NCBI RefSeq assembly: GCF_040643635.1
Contig: NZ_JBEYUS010000002.1
Location: forward strand, 1-64,000
DNA: 64,000 nt
Reading direction: 5' to 3'
Source: Saccharopolyspora_C sp040643635
GTDB lineage: Bacteria; Actinomycetota; Actinomycetes; Mycobacteriales; Pseudonocardiaceae
The translations under genes were made by a program, and so were the position numbers. How positions within the stretch are numbered: position 1 is the first letter of the stretch; every line of letters begins with the position of its first letter. The notes under the pieces are model-generated. The model was not told where the DNA came from and did not search any database. It saw nothing but the letters and a program-made list of their open reading frames with translations. Shown here one piece after another: positions 8,449-16,076 of the stretch.

Positions 8449-9174
8449 TCAGCGGCGGCGCATGGCCCGCTGGACGTTGCGCATCTTGGCGCCCTGCGGC
8501 ATCGGGCCCTTCGGCATCGCGTTGCCGCGGCTGGCCAGCGCGGACAGCCGGTTCTCCAGCGAGTCGACCTGACCGGCGTTGATGTTGCGGGGCAGCTTCA
8601 TCAGGTGCGTCTGCAGCTTGCTCAGCGGCACCTGGCCCTCCTCGCTGCCGATGAGGACCTCGTAGATCGGGGTTTCGCCGACGACCCGGGCGACCCGCTT
8701 CTTCTCCTGCGAGATCAGCGACTTCACCCGGTGCGGCGAGCCCTCGCCGACCAGCACGATGCCGGGGCGGCCGATCAGCCGGTGCACCGCGTCGAGCTGC
8801 GCGGTCCCGGACACCGCCTGGGTGAGCCGCCAGTTCCCGCGCAGGTTCTCCAGCGCCCACCCGGCCGCGCCGGGCTGCCCGTCGGCCTTGCGGTACACCG
8901 TCGCCTGCACCCGGCGGCCGAACAGGATCACCGCGCCGAGCAGGCCCAGCGCGATGCCCACCGGCAGGAACGCCCAGTGCAGGTTCCAGATCATGCCGAT
9001 GAAGAAGACCGCGACGGCCACGACCAGGATGATGCCGATCATCAGCGGCAGCAGCAGCTTGTCCTCGCGGCGCTGCATCTGGAACGCCTGCCAGATCTGC
9101 CCGACGCGCCCGCGGAAGGCCGCGCGCCGTTCCTTCTTCGCCGCCTTCTTGGCTGCCTTGTCCTGGTTGGCCAT
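8449..9174 (-). CDS. DUF4191 family membrane protein
   Basis: A 241-residue actinobacterial protein of the DUF4191 family. The N-terminus is lysine-rich (KAAKKAAKKERRAAFR). Two membrane segments follow at about residues 43-62 and 69-86, then a cytoplasmic domain with GRPGIVLVGEG and SQEKKRVARVVG, and a basic tail ending AMRRR. The function is unknown. It is encoded next to lipA in most actinomycetes, but no experimental link to lipoate is known to me. The start at ATG 9174 is supported by TATCCT (9187-9182) 7 nt upstream, which rejects a longer frame beginning at 9201. It reads in the same direction as lipA, 123 bp downstream of it. Confidence 0.88.
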   Translation of the reverse strand: MANQDKAAKKAAKKERRAAFRGRVGQIWQAFQMQRREDKLLLPLMIGIILVVAVAVFFIGMIWNLHWAFLPVGIALGLLGAVILFGRRVQATVYRKADGQPGAAGWALENLRGNWRLTQAVSGTAQLDAVHRLIGRPGIVLVGEGSPHRVKSLISQEKKRVARVVGETPIYEVLIGSEEGQVPLSKLQTHLMKLPRNINAGQVDSLENRLSALASRGNAMPKGPMPQGAKMRNVQRAMRRR

Positions 9175-9181
9175 GCCGTTC

Positions 9182-9187
9182 AGGATA
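9182..9187 (-). promoter_or_regulatory. -10 element TATCCT of the DUF4191 gene (leaderless)
   Basis: On the minus strand TATCCT ends 7 nt before the ATG at 9174. It also lies just past the lipA terminator, so the gene has its own promoter. Confidence 0.6.
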
Positions 9188-9241
9188 CGGCGGCGGTCCA
9201 CGGGAGCCCCAGCACGGTGGCCCTGGCCCGCGGAAACGCGG

Positions 9242-9274
9242 ACCGCCCGCCGCGCGAGGTGCGCGACGGGCGGT
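9242..9274 (-). terminator. lipA terminator
   Basis: A 14-bp inverted repeat (9242-9255 with 9261-9274) with a 5-nt loop. The single imperfect pair is a G-U wobble when read on the minus strand, which fits a terminator for lipA. Confidence 0.7.
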
Positions 9275-9297
9275 GAAATACCAGTTCAGCGGGGTCG

Positions 9298-10299
9298 TCA
9301 GCGGGCGAGCAGGCTGCTGGCCTCCTGCGCCGCGGGCTGCGCCTTCGCGAGGTGCGCGAGGTTGTCCGGCAGCGGCATGCCCCGGTGCTGGGTGGCCTTG
9401 GCGTACAGCCGGCCCGCGCGGTAGCTGGAGCGGACCAGCGGACCCGCCATCACCCCGGGGAAGCCGATCTCCTCGGCGGCCTGCGTGTGCTCGACGAACT
9501 CCTCCGGCTTCACCCAGCGGTCCACCGGGTGGTGGCGCGGGCTGGGCCGCAGGTACTGGGTGATCGTGATGATGTCGCAACCCGCGTCGTGCAGGTCCTG
9601 CAGCGCGGGGCGCACCTCCTCGGGGGTCTCGCCCATGCCGAGGATGAGGTTGGACTTGGTGACGAGACCGGCCGCGCGGGCCTCGCTGAGCACCTTCAGC
9701 GAGCGGTCGTAGCGGAACGCGGGGCGCATCCGCTTGAACACGCTGGGCACCGTCTCCAGGTTGTGCGCGAGCACCTCCGGGCGGGACCCGAAGACCTCGG
9801 CGAGCTGGTCCGGCTCGGCGTTGAAGTCCGGGATGAGCAGCTCGACACCGGTGCCCGGGTTCAGGTCGTGGATCTGGCGGACCGTCTCGGCGTACAGCCA
9901 GGCCCCGCCGTCGGGCAGGTCGTCCCGCGCGACACCGGTGACCGTGGAGTAGCGCAGGCCCATCGCCTGCACCGACTCGGCGACCTTGCGCGGCTCGGTG
10001 GTGTCGAGCTCGGCGGGCTTGCCGGTGTCGATCTGGCAGAAGTCGCAGCGGCGGGTGCACTGGTCACCGCCGATGAGGAAGGTGGCCTCCCGGTCCTCCC
10101 AGCATTCGAAGATGTTGGGGCAGCCCGCCTCCTCGCAGACGGTGTGCAGGCCTTCCCGGCGAACCAGACCCTTGAGCTCCTGGTACTCGGGGCCCATCCG
10201 AGCACGGGTCTTGATCCACGATGGCTTCTTCTCGATGGGCGTCTGGCTGTTGCGCACTTCAAGACGCAACAACTTCCGCCCCTCTGGCGCCGCAGTCAC
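9298..10299 (-). CDS. lipA: Lipoyl synthase (radical SAM)
   Basis: LipA inserts two sulfur atoms into protein-bound octanoyl groups to make lipoate. The 333-residue protein has both cysteine sets: CEEAGCPNIFEC for the auxiliary [4Fe-4S] cluster that donates sulfur, and CTRRCDFC for the radical-SAM cluster. The C-terminal RSSY serine motif that closes the auxiliary cluster is present. The GTG at 10299 is preceded by TAGCCT at a 6-nt gap, so the mRNA is probably leaderless. Its partner lipB is 5.8 kb away on the same strand, separated by an accessory block, instead of adjacent as in many actinomycetes. The likely target, the E2 protein with two lipoyl domains, is encoded at 17993-19729. Confidence 0.98.
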   Translation of the reverse strand: MTAAPEGRKLLRLEVRNSQTPIEKKPSWIKTRARMGPEYQELKGLVRREGLHTVCEEAGCPNIFECWEDREATFLIGGDQCTRRCDFCQIDTGKPAELDTTEPRKVAESVQAMGLRYSTVTGVARDDLPDGGAWLYAETVRQIHDLNPGTGVELLIPDFNAEPDQLAEVFGSRPEVLAHNLETVPSVFKRMRPAFRYDRSLKVLSEARAAGLVTKSNLILGMGETPEEVRPALQDLHDAGCDIITITQYLRPSPRHHPVDRWVKPEEFVEHTQAAEEIGFPGVMAGPLVRSSYRAGRLYAKATQHRGMPLPDNLAHLAKAQPAAQEASSLLAR

Positions 10300-10305
10300 G
10301 CGTTC

Positions 10306-10311
10306 AGGCTA
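10306..10311 (-). promoter_or_regulatory. -10 element TAGCCT of lipA (leaderless)
   Basis: On the minus strand TAGCCT ends 6 nt before GTG 10299. The same hexamer at the same distance precedes lipB. Confidence 0.65.
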
Positions 10312-10378
10312 CGCCCCCGGCCGGTTCATCCCGAAACCGCGACGGGCGCGACGTGGTGATCCCTACACCACACCCGGT

Positions 10379-11314
10379 TCAGGCGGGGTCCGCGGTGACG
10401 CCGGTGAGCTCCTCGGTGAGTTCCCACAGCCGCCGCGCGGTGTCGGCGTCGCGGGCGGCGGTGCTGGTCTTGGCGCGGGTCGGGTAGCCGCGGATCTCGG
10501 CGAACCCGTTCGGCCCGTAGTAGCTGCCGCTGGTCGCACCGGGTGCGGTGGCGGCGTAGAGCTGCGGCAGCGCGCCCTGCTCGGTGGACTGCGTGATGAG
10601 GTCGTTGATCTTCCGGGCGATCCCGGTGATCCGGCCGGACAGGCTGCGGGCGCGCAGCGAGTTGAGCGCCAGCTCGGTGCTGCTCATCCCGGGGTGGGCG
10701 AGGACGCTGCGCAGCGCCATCCCGGACCGCCGGGCGCGGCGGTCGAGCTCGAAGCCGAACAGCAGGTTCGCCAGCTTCGACTGCGCGTAGGCGCGGCTGG
10801 GCGAGTAGCGGCGGCGGTGGAAGTTCAGGTCGTCGAGCTCCAGCGAGCCACCGCGGTGGCCGATGCTGGAGAGCGTGACCACCCGCGGATCGGGCCGGTC
10901 GCGCAGCGCGGGCATCAGCAGCCAGGTCAGCGCCGCGTGCCCCAGGTGGTTGGTGCCGATCTGCAGCTCGAAGCCGTCCTGCGTCGCCCCCAGCGGCGGG
11001 CCCATGATGCCCGCGTTGTTCATCAGCACGTCGAGCTCGTCGCCGGTGCGCTCCCGCACCTGGTCGGCGGCCTTGCGCACCGAGGACAGGTCGGCGAGGT
11101 CGAGTTCGACGAGCTCCGGTTCGACCGCGGCACCCGCGCTCGCCCGCTGCTGCGCTTCGCGGCCGCGCTCGGGGTCGCGGCAGGCCATCAGCACCCGCGC
11201 GCCGCGGGCCGCCAGCACCTGCGAGCAGTGCAGGCCCAGCCCGGAGTTCGCGCCGGTGATGAGCACCGTGCGGCCGTGCTGGTCGGGAACGTCGGAAGTC
11301 GTCCACTGCGCCAT
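10379..11314 (-). CDS. Short-chain dehydrogenase/reductase
   Basis: A 311-residue classical-extended SDR with the NAD(P)-binding TGANSGLGLH at about residue 20, the NNAG motif (LMNNAGIMG), the catalytic serine in TLSSIGHRGG and the YAQSK catalytic pair. It resembles the retinol-dehydrogenase/protochlorophyllide-reductase-like SDRs common in actinomycetes. The substrate is unknown. The start ATG 11314 follows a GGTGGGG ribosome-binding site on the minus strand; a longer frame runs upstream but lacks meaning. It is the first gene of the block that separates lipA from lipB and shares an 84-bp divergent region with the membrane-protein gene at 11399. Confidence 0.9.
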   Translation of the reverse strand: MAQWTTSDVPDQHGRTVLITGANSGLGLHCSQVLAARGARVLMACRDPERGREAQQRASAGAAVEPELVELDLADLSSVRKAADQVRERTGDELDVLMNNAGIMGPPLGATQDGFELQIGTNHLGHAALTWLLMPALRDRPDPRVVTLSSIGHRGGSLELDDLNFHRRRYSPSRAYAQSKLANLLFGFELDRRARRSGMALRSVLAHPGMSSTELALNSLRARSLSGRITGIARKINDLITQSTEQGALPQLYAATAPGATSGSYYGPNGFAEIRGYPTRAKTSTAARDADTARRLWELTEELTGVTADPA

Positions 11315-11398
11315 GTCCCCACCCTTACCCGCGGTGCCGGGTGGGGAAAAGACCGAATGCGACACGATCCGATCACCGGGCTGGGAAGATCTCCGCTC

Positions 11399-12208
11399 AT
11401 GTCGATGAGCGGGTGGTCCGCCGGGGTTCGCTGGTTCCCGTGGCGGCGGGCGGTGCGGGCGGGAGCGGTGCTGGAGTCGTGGCCGCGGATGGTGGACGGG
11501 CCTGCGTCGTTGCTGGCGCGGCTGGGCTGGCTGCTGGTGGGGGTGCCGCTGCTGGTGTGCTGGGCGGTGGAGCTGCTGGTGGGCGTGCTGCTGCTGCCGT
11601 TCGCGCTGCTCGCGAGGGCTGCGGGGTGGCTGCCGTGGTGGGTGGAGCTGCGGGCGCGGGGCTGCCTCGGCGGGCTGGTGCGGACCGGCGGTCACGCCGA
11701 AGCCGCGCGGGTGCGGGCCGCGTTGCGGGCTGATCCGCTGGACGCGGCGCCCGCCGGGTACCCGGTCCGCGAGGTGGTGATCTCCGTGCGCCGGTGGGAG
11801 CTGGCGGTGCGGGACGCCGGTGGGTGCGGGCGGCGGCGTTGGTTCCTGTGGCGCAGGCGGACGTCCGTGGCGGATGCGCTGGAGTGGTTCCCGGACCGGG
11901 CGCTGGACGACGTGCTCTGGCTGGTGCTGGCGCTGCCGTTCCTGCTGGTGGGCTTCGTCTGGCTGGTGGTGTCCGGGGCGGAGCTGCTCGCCGAGCTGGT
12001 GGTGCTGCCGTTCGTGCTGGTGCTGCGGTCGGTCCGGGTGCTGGGCTGGCCGATCGAGCTGGTCCACGGGGACGAGGTGAGCCCGCACCGCGTGGTGCGG
12101 GGGTTCGGCGCGTCGGCGCGGGCGCGGCGGGAGCTCACCGAGCAGGAGCGGGTGGTGGTCCCGCACCCGCAGCGCGCCGCCCGGTCCGTGGTGGGAGCCG
12201 GGCGCTGA
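11399..12208 (+). CDS. Hypothetical multi-pass membrane protein
   Basis: Not recognised. The 269-residue product has two hydrophobic blocks, about residues 33-70 and 175-215, each long enough for two membrane passes. Between them is a soluble Arg-rich loop containing VREVVISVRRWELAVRD. The two halves share phrases (a PWRR/LWRR run followed by a leucine-valine block), which suggests an internal duplication. The ATG at 11399 is followed by a second in-frame ATG at 11405; no strong ribosome-binding site or TAnnnT element decides between them. The gene is divergent from the SDR gene and convergent with the gene ending at 12221, with only 12 bp between the stop codons. Confidence 0.7.
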   Translation: MSMSGWSAGVRWFPWRRAVRAGAVLESWPRMVDGPASLLARLGWLLVGVPLLVCWAVELLVGVLLLPFALLARAAGWLPWWVELRARGCLGGLVRTGGHAEAARVRAALRADPLDAAPAGYPVREVVISVRRWELAVRDAGGCGRRRWFLWRRRTSVADALEWFPDRALDDVLWLVLALPFLLVGFVWLVVSGAELLAELVVLPFVLVLRSVRVLGWPIELVHGDEVSPHRVVRGFGASARARRELTEQERVVVPHPQRAARSVVGAGR

Positions 12209-12220
12209 CGGGACGCCTGC

Positions 12221-12736
12221 TCAGAAGCTGGGGATGACCTTGCGCAGCTGGGCGAGCGGTCCGCGGCGGCGCCCGGTGCGGGTGTCGGGTGCGGTGCGCA
12301 GCAGGCGCAGGAAGGCCTGGCCGACGCGGTCGATCTCCTCGGCGGGCTCGTCCGGTTCGGCGAGTCCGGCGGAGACGGCGAGCATCCGCTGCTCCTGCTC
12401 GCGCAGCCCGGACAGCGCGGGTTCGGCGGCGTGCCCGTCGAGGACGCGGCGCAGCACCGGGTTGTCGGCAGCGGTGCGCCGCCAGGCCTCGCCGACGGCT
12501 TCGACCCGGTCGCCGCGCGGGTCGGCGTCGGCGTCCTCGACGCCCACGTCGATGCGCCCGGTGAGGCCGCGGTTCCACTTGTGGTGCAGCGCGCGCAGCA
12601 GCTCGTCGCGGTCGGCGAACACCGCGGCGGCCGCGGGCACCGAGTCGAGGTCGAGGCGTGCCGCGGGGTGCTGCGCGGCGTGGTCGAGGACGGCCCGGAT
12701 GGCGTGTTGCCGCTGGTAGAAGTCGTTCCAGGTCAT
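12221..12736 (-). CDS. Uncharacterised protein divergent from a TetR regulator
   Basis: Not assigned to a named family. The 171-residue soluble protein starts MTWNDFYQRQHAI and is mostly helical, with the segment DELLRALHHKWNRGLTGRID and a conserved-looking C-terminal QAFLRLLRTAPDT region. No catalytic motif is evident. The start ATG 12736 has GGAGG on the minus strand a few bases upstream. It is transcribed divergently from the TetR gene at 12848, and three similar palindromes lie in the 111 bp between them, so it is the likely regulatory target. A small ligand-binding or stress protein is possible, but this is inference from context only. Confidence 0.75.
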   Translation of the reverse strand: MTWNDFYQRQHAIRAVLDHAAQHPAARLDLDSVPAAAAVFADRDELLRALHHKWNRGLTGRIDVGVEDADADPRGDRVEAVGEAWRRTAADNPVLRRVLDGHAAEPALSGLREQEQRMLAVSAGLAEPDEPAEEIDRVGQAFLRLLRTAPDTRTGRRRGPLAQLRKVIPSF

Positions 12737-12759
12737 GGTCCCTCCAAGCTGGACGGTGG

Positions 12760-12774
12760 CGTACTCCGGGTGTG
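12760..12774. promoter_or_regulatory. Degenerate third TetR operator
   Basis: CGTACTCCGGGTGTG matches the reverse complement of the operator at 12778-12792 at 12 of 15 positions. It sits nearest the unknown divergent gene and is the weakest of the three. Confidence 0.4.
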
Positions 12775-12777
12775 CGG

Positions 12778-12792
12778 CATACCGGGAGTATG
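12778..12792. promoter_or_regulatory. TetR operator 1, CATACCGGGAGTATG
   Basis: A near-perfect inverted repeat, CATACC-n3-AGTATG, with one mismatch from the second site. It lies in the intergenic region between the unknown gene and the TetR gene. Confidence 0.7.
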
Positions 12793-12816
12793 TGCGTTCG
12801 AAGGTACCAGCAGGGC

Positions 12817-12831
12817 CATACCGCGGGTATG
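12817..12831. promoter_or_regulatory. TetR operator 2, CATACCGCGGGTATG
   Basis: A perfect inverted repeat, CATACC-GCG-GGTATG. It ends 3 nt before the TATGAT -10 element of the TetR gene, so binding there would block RNA polymerase and give autorepression. Confidence 0.75.
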
Positions 12832-12834
12832 TCA

Positions 12835-12840
12835 TATGAT
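12835..12840 (+). promoter_or_regulatory. -10 element TATGAT of the TetR gene (leaderless)
   Basis: TATGAT, a near-consensus -10, ends 7 nt before the ATG at 12848 and fixes that start over the in-frame ATG at 12836. Confidence 0.7.
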
Positions 12841-12847
12841 TGTGAGT

Positions 12848-13474
12848 ATGGCTACAGCCCGTTCCCGGCGCGTGGAGAACACCGAGAGCACCCGGCAGGC
12901 GCTGGTGAAGTCGGCGGTGGTCCTGTTCACCAAGCGGGGCTACGCGGGCACCTCGCTCGACGAGATCGCCAAGCGCGCCCGCGTCACCAAAGGCGCCCTC
13001 TACCACCACTTCAACGGCAAGCAGGCGCTGTTCGAGGCCGCCTTCGAGGACGTCGAGAGCCAGGTGGTGCGGCGGCTGTCGGCGGTGCTGTTCACCACCG
13101 GCCACATCTGGGAGACGGTGCAGGCCGGGCTCGGCGAATTCCTCCAGGTCTGCCTGGAGCCCTCCTACCAGCGGATCGTCGTGCACGAGGCGCCCGCGGT
13201 GATGGGCTGGGAGCGCTGGCGGGAGGCCGAGGAGCGCTACACGTTCGGCGTGATCCGGGAAGCGGTGCAGGCGCTCGTCGAAGCGGGCGAGTTCACCCCG
13301 CTGCCGGTCGAGGCGCTCGCCCACGTCGTCTACGGCGCGCTGTCCGCCGGGGCCAGCACCATCGCCGGCTCCGCGCAGCCGAAGCGGACGAGCGCCGAGG
13401 TCGGCCAGGTCGTCGACGCCGTGATGCAGGGGCTGCGCGTGGCGGCGTGCGCCGGGAGCTGCGGCGGGGATTAG
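12848..13474 (+). CDS. TetR/AcrR family transcriptional regulator
   Basis: A 208-residue TetR repressor. The N-terminal helix-turn-helix is typical: TRQALVKSAVVLFTKRGY, then TSLDEIAKRARVTKGALYHHF, then GKQALFEAAF. The C-terminal ligand domain resembles the TetR_C group with a VVHEAPAVMGWERWREAE segment. Start ATG 12848 is chosen because TATGAT ends 7 nt before it. Two clear 15-bp palindromes and one degenerate copy lie upstream; one abuts its own -10. It therefore likely represses itself and the divergent gene ending at 12221. The inducing ligand cannot be predicted. Its stop codon overlaps the -10 element of the next gene. Confidence 0.93.
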   Translation: MATARSRRVENTESTRQALVKSAVVLFTKRGYAGTSLDEIAKRARVTKGALYHHFNGKQALFEAAFEDVESQVVRRLSAVLFTTGHIWETVQAGLGEFLQVCLEPSYQRIVVHEAPAVMGWERWREAEERYTFGVIREAVQALVEAGEFTPLPVEALAHVVYGALSAGASTIAGSAQPKRTSAEVGQVVDAVMQGLRVAACAGSCGGD

Positions 13475-13477
13475 CCT
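13472..13477 (+). promoter_or_regulatory. -10 element TAGCCT of the LLM oxidoreductase (leaderless)
   Basis: TAGCCT begins at the TAG stop codon of the TetR gene and ends 7 nt before GTG 13485. Confidence 0.6.
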
Positions 13478-13484
13478 CGAACCC

Positions 13485-14432
13485 GTGATCGAGCCATTCA
13501 AACTCCGCATCTTCACCGAGCCCCAGCAAGGGGCCAGCTACGACGACCTGCTGCGGGTGGCCACGGCCACCGAGGCGGCCGGCTACGACGCGTTCTTCCG
13601 CTCGGACCACTACCTCAAGATGGGGTCGGTGTCCGGTGAGCCCGGGCCGACCGATGCCTGGGTGACGCTGGGCGGCCTGGCGCGGGAGACCTCGCGGGTG
13701 CGGCTGGGCACGCTGATGACGGCGGGCACGTTCCGCCACCCGGGGCCGCTGGCGATCGCGGCCGCGCAGGTCGACCAGATGTCCGGTGGGCGCTTGGAGT
13801 TCGGCCTCGGCAGCGGCTGGTACGAGGAGGAGCACACCGCCTACGGCATCCCGTTCCCGGCGCTCAAGGAGCGCTTCGACCGCTACGCCGAGCAGCTGGA
13901 GATCATCACCGGGCTGTGGGACACCCCGGCGGGGGAGACCTTCAGCTTCGACGGGCGGTACTACCAGCTCACCGACTCGCCCGGGCTGCCGAAGCCCGCG
14001 CAGCGGCCGCGGCCGCCGGTGCTCATCGGTGGTGCGGGCAAGAAGCGCACCCCGGAGCTGGCGGCCCGCTTCGCCGACGAGTTCAACCTGCCCTTCACCG
14101 ACCTGGACACCGCGGCCGCGCAGTACGAGCGGGTCGCGGCGGCGTGCGCGGCGATCGGCCGGGACGCCGCGGAGATCGTGCGGTCGGTGGCGCTGGTGCT
14201 GTGCGTCGGCAAGGACGACGCGGAGATCGCGCGCCGTGCGGCCGCGATCGGCCGGGACGTCGAGGAGCTGCGCGCCAACGGGCTCGCGGGCACGCCCGCG
14301 GAGGCCGTGGACAAGATCGGCACCTGGCGGGAGCGGACCGGGATCTCCCGGCTGTACCTGCAGGTCCTGGACCTCTCCGACCTCGACCACATCGACCTGG
14401 TCGCCGCCGAGGTCGCGCCGCAGCTGGTGTGA
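13485..14432 (+). CDS. LLM-class F420-dependent oxidoreductase
   Basis: A 315-residue luciferase-like TIM-barrel protein, most similar in style to actinobacterial TIGR03560-type F420-dependent enzymes. Visible signatures are AFFRSDHYLKMG near residue 38, RVRLGTLMTAGTFRHPGPLA, the family's SGGRLEFGLGSGWYEEEH, and PPVLIGGAGKKRTPELAARFADEFN. Such enzymes move a hydride to or from coenzyme F420; the substrate is unknown. Start GTG 13485 lies 7 nt after TAGCCT, which overlaps the TetR stop codon. It is separated from TetR by only 10 bp but seems to have its own promoter. The downstream gene is convergent, and a hairpin separates them. Confidence 0.92.
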   Translation: MIEPFKLRIFTEPQQGASYDDLLRVATATEAAGYDAFFRSDHYLKMGSVSGEPGPTDAWVTLGGLARETSRVRLGTLMTAGTFRHPGPLAIAAAQVDQMSGGRLEFGLGSGWYEEEHTAYGIPFPALKERFDRYAEQLEIITGLWDTPAGETFSFDGRYYQLTDSPGLPKPAQRPRPPVLIGGAGKKRTPELAARFADEFNLPFTDLDTAAAQYERVAAACAAIGRDAAEIVRSVALVLCVGKDDAEIARRAAAIGRDVEELRANGLAGTPAEAVDKIGTWRERTGISRLYLQVLDLSDLDHIDLVAAEVAPQLV

Positions 14433-14443
14433 GCCCGGCACGG

Positions 14444-14472
14444 CCCGCCGGTGGCGCGGAGCCGCCGGCGGG
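14444..14472. terminator. Convergent terminator hairpin
   Basis: CCCGCCGG (14444-14451) pairs with CCGGCGGG (14465-14472), and an inner GGC/GCC pair extends it. It lies between convergent stop codons. There is no T-run. Confidence 0.5.
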
Positions 14473-14940
14473 TCAGCCGCGGAGCTGACCGGCTATGTCG
14501 GAGGCCGCGGTGAGCAGGACCAGCGCGGGCACGGTGGCCTGCGGGCGCAGCCGGTAGGAGCCGCGCTTGTCCTGCTCGACCAGGCCGCAGCCGGTCAGCC
14601 CCTTCAAGTGGTGGTACAGCTGCCCTGGCGAGCCGAGTCCCGCCGCCTGCTGCAGCTCCGCGCCGGTGGCCGGGCCGGATTCGGCGAGCCTGCGCACCAG
14701 CGCCGCCCGCAGCGGATGTCCGAGCGCGGCGAGCACCTCGGTGCGCGGCGCGTCCGGCAGTTCCAGCACCTGGGCCGGGTCGGCGCGGATCTGCCACGCC
14801 AGCTCGAACGGTTCGCTGAGGCTCCCGGCGTACTCGATCACGTCCCCGCTGGGTTCCCGGGTGGCGGCGGGCCGTCCTTCCAGCGCGGCGACTCGGCGCT
14901 CCAGGTCGTCCAGCCGCGCTTGCACGTCGTCGGAACTCAC
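14473..14940 (-). CDS. ArsR-type winged-helix regulator
   Basis: A 155-residue DNA-binding protein. The N-terminal 25 residues form a short coiled coil (VQARLDDLERRVAALEG). A winged helix follows, with EVLAALGHPLRAALVRRLAESGP, ATGAELQQAAGLGSPGQLYHHLKGL and a LVEQDKRGSYRL wing. This places it in the ArsR/HTH_20 group. No metal-binding cysteine pair is present, so it is not a classical metal sensor. The start is GTG 14940, 14 nt after the stop of the upstream serine-hydrolase gene on the same strand, so the two are probably cotranscribed. It may control the hairpin/operator region at 16077-16122. Confidence 0.85.
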   Translation of the reverse strand: MSSDDVQARLDDLERRVAALEGRPAATREPSGDVIEYAGSLSEPFELAWQIRADPAQVLELPDAPRTEVLAALGHPLRAALVRRLAESGPATGAELQQAAGLGSPGQLYHHLKGLTGCGLVEQDKRGSYRLRPQATVPALVLLTAASDIAGQLRG

Positions 14941-14954
14941 CGTGCGAGCTTGCC

Positions 14955-16073
14955 CTACCCGTGCAGCGCGGTGCGCAACCGGTCCTGCCACGCCGGGTCG
15001 AGGGCGGCCTTGAGCAGGGGCAGCCCGGGATCGCCGTTGCCCAGCTGTTCGGCGGAGATCCCGCCGTGGGCGAGCAGCGATCCGGCCGCGATCCGCCCGT
15101 CGGCGAAGCGCAGCGAGATCCCCGCGGTGAGCACGCCGGGCAGGCTGCCGCCCTTGTAGCCGAGGCCGAGTACTCCCTCGGGCAGGCCGTCCCGCCGTTC
15201 CAGGACGTCGCGCGCGATCTCCGCGGCGCGCGGCGACGGGTAGCTGCCGTCGGCGAGCGAGCGGTGCAGCGCGGCCAGCTGCCGCGGGCTGCTCGCGGCG
15301 GTGCCCGCGGACCAGGTCAGCTGGGTGTCCCAGTCCGGCAGCGGCTGCGTGAGCAGCCTGGTGCGCACCTGGTCGCGGAAGTCCTGCTCGTCGCGGTGGC
15401 GGCGTTCCAGCGCGAAGCCGATCTCGCGGCGCCGCGCGACCGGGGTGCCGGGTGCGGGTGCTTCGGCGGGCAGCAGCAGGAACAGGTATTCGGCGCACAG
15501 CGAGCGCACGTCGGCGTCGGGCCAGCCCCCGGCGAGCGCGGCGTCCCGCACGGCCTCGGTGCCGAGCCGGTCGCGGATCAGGTCGGGGACGGCGCTGTCG
15601 CTGTGCGCGATCATCGCGCCTGCCAGCTGCTCCAGCGCCACCGTGCGGTCCGGGTCGGCGGCCCACGCGCCGGTGGCGTCGGTGGGGATGCCCAGTTCCT
15701 GCAAGGCCGCCACGTGCGCGCCGCCGTCGGTGGGCACGTAGTAGCGCTCCCAGTCGCCGACGCGGATCCGCTCGGCGGGGTCGAGGCGCCCGTCGGCGAC
15801 GGCGGTGGCGTAGGCGGCGAGGTGCGCGGCCTTCACCGCGGAGGCCAGCGGCTGCGGGGTCTCCGCGCGGTGCTCCAACCGCAGGCCGGTGGTGTCGGTG
15901 AGCACGAGGGCGAGCCGGTCGCGGTGCTCGGCGATCCAGGCCAGCCAGCCGTCGGGAGTGCTCAGATCGGCTTCGGCGCGGTCGCCGAGCGCGGTGGCGG
16001 GGCTGCACGAGAGCAGCGGGAGCGCGGTGGCGGCGGTGAGGCCGGTCAGCAGGGTGCGGCGGGACAGCGGCAT
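14955..16073 (-). CDS. Beta-lactamase-fold serine hydrolase lipoprotein
   Basis: A 372-residue exported protein. The N-terminus has an SRRTLL twin-arginine-like motif, a hydrophobic stretch and a lipobox-like LLSC with C23, so it is probably a lipoprotein. The class A beta-lactamase/D-Ala-D-Ala fold motifs are visible but altered: SAVK (S78, K81) for SxxK, HSDS for SDN, and YKGGS for KTG. The altered second and third motifs make true beta-lactamase activity doubtful; a peptidase or esterase is equally possible. GAGGAG in front of ATG 16073 lies within the 3' arm of a perfect 15-bp inverted repeat, so translation may be controlled. The ArsR-type gene follows on the same strand. Confidence 0.85.
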   Translation of the reverse strand: MPLSRRTLLTGLTAATALPLLSCSPATALGDRAEADLSTPDGWLAWIAEHRDRLALVLTDTTGLRLEHRAETPQPLASAVKAAHLAAYATAVADGRLDPAERIRVGDWERYYVPTDGGAHVAALQELGIPTDATGAWAADPDRTVALEQLAGAMIAHSDSAVPDLIRDRLGTEAVRDAALAGGWPDADVRSLCAEYLFLLLPAEAPAPGTPVARRREIGFALERRHRDEQDFRDQVRTRLLTQPLPDWDTQLTWSAGTAASSPRQLAALHRSLADGSYPSPRAAEIARDVLERRDGLPEGVLGLGYKGGSLPGVLTAGISLRFADGRIAAGSLLAHGGISAEQLGNGDPGLPLLKAALDPAWQDRLRTALHG

Positions 16074-16076
16074 GCG

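Noticed and set aside
14955..16073. Antibiotic-resistance beta-lactamase call
   Set aside because: The second and third active-site motifs deviate from class A enzymes, so resistance activity cannot be claimed.
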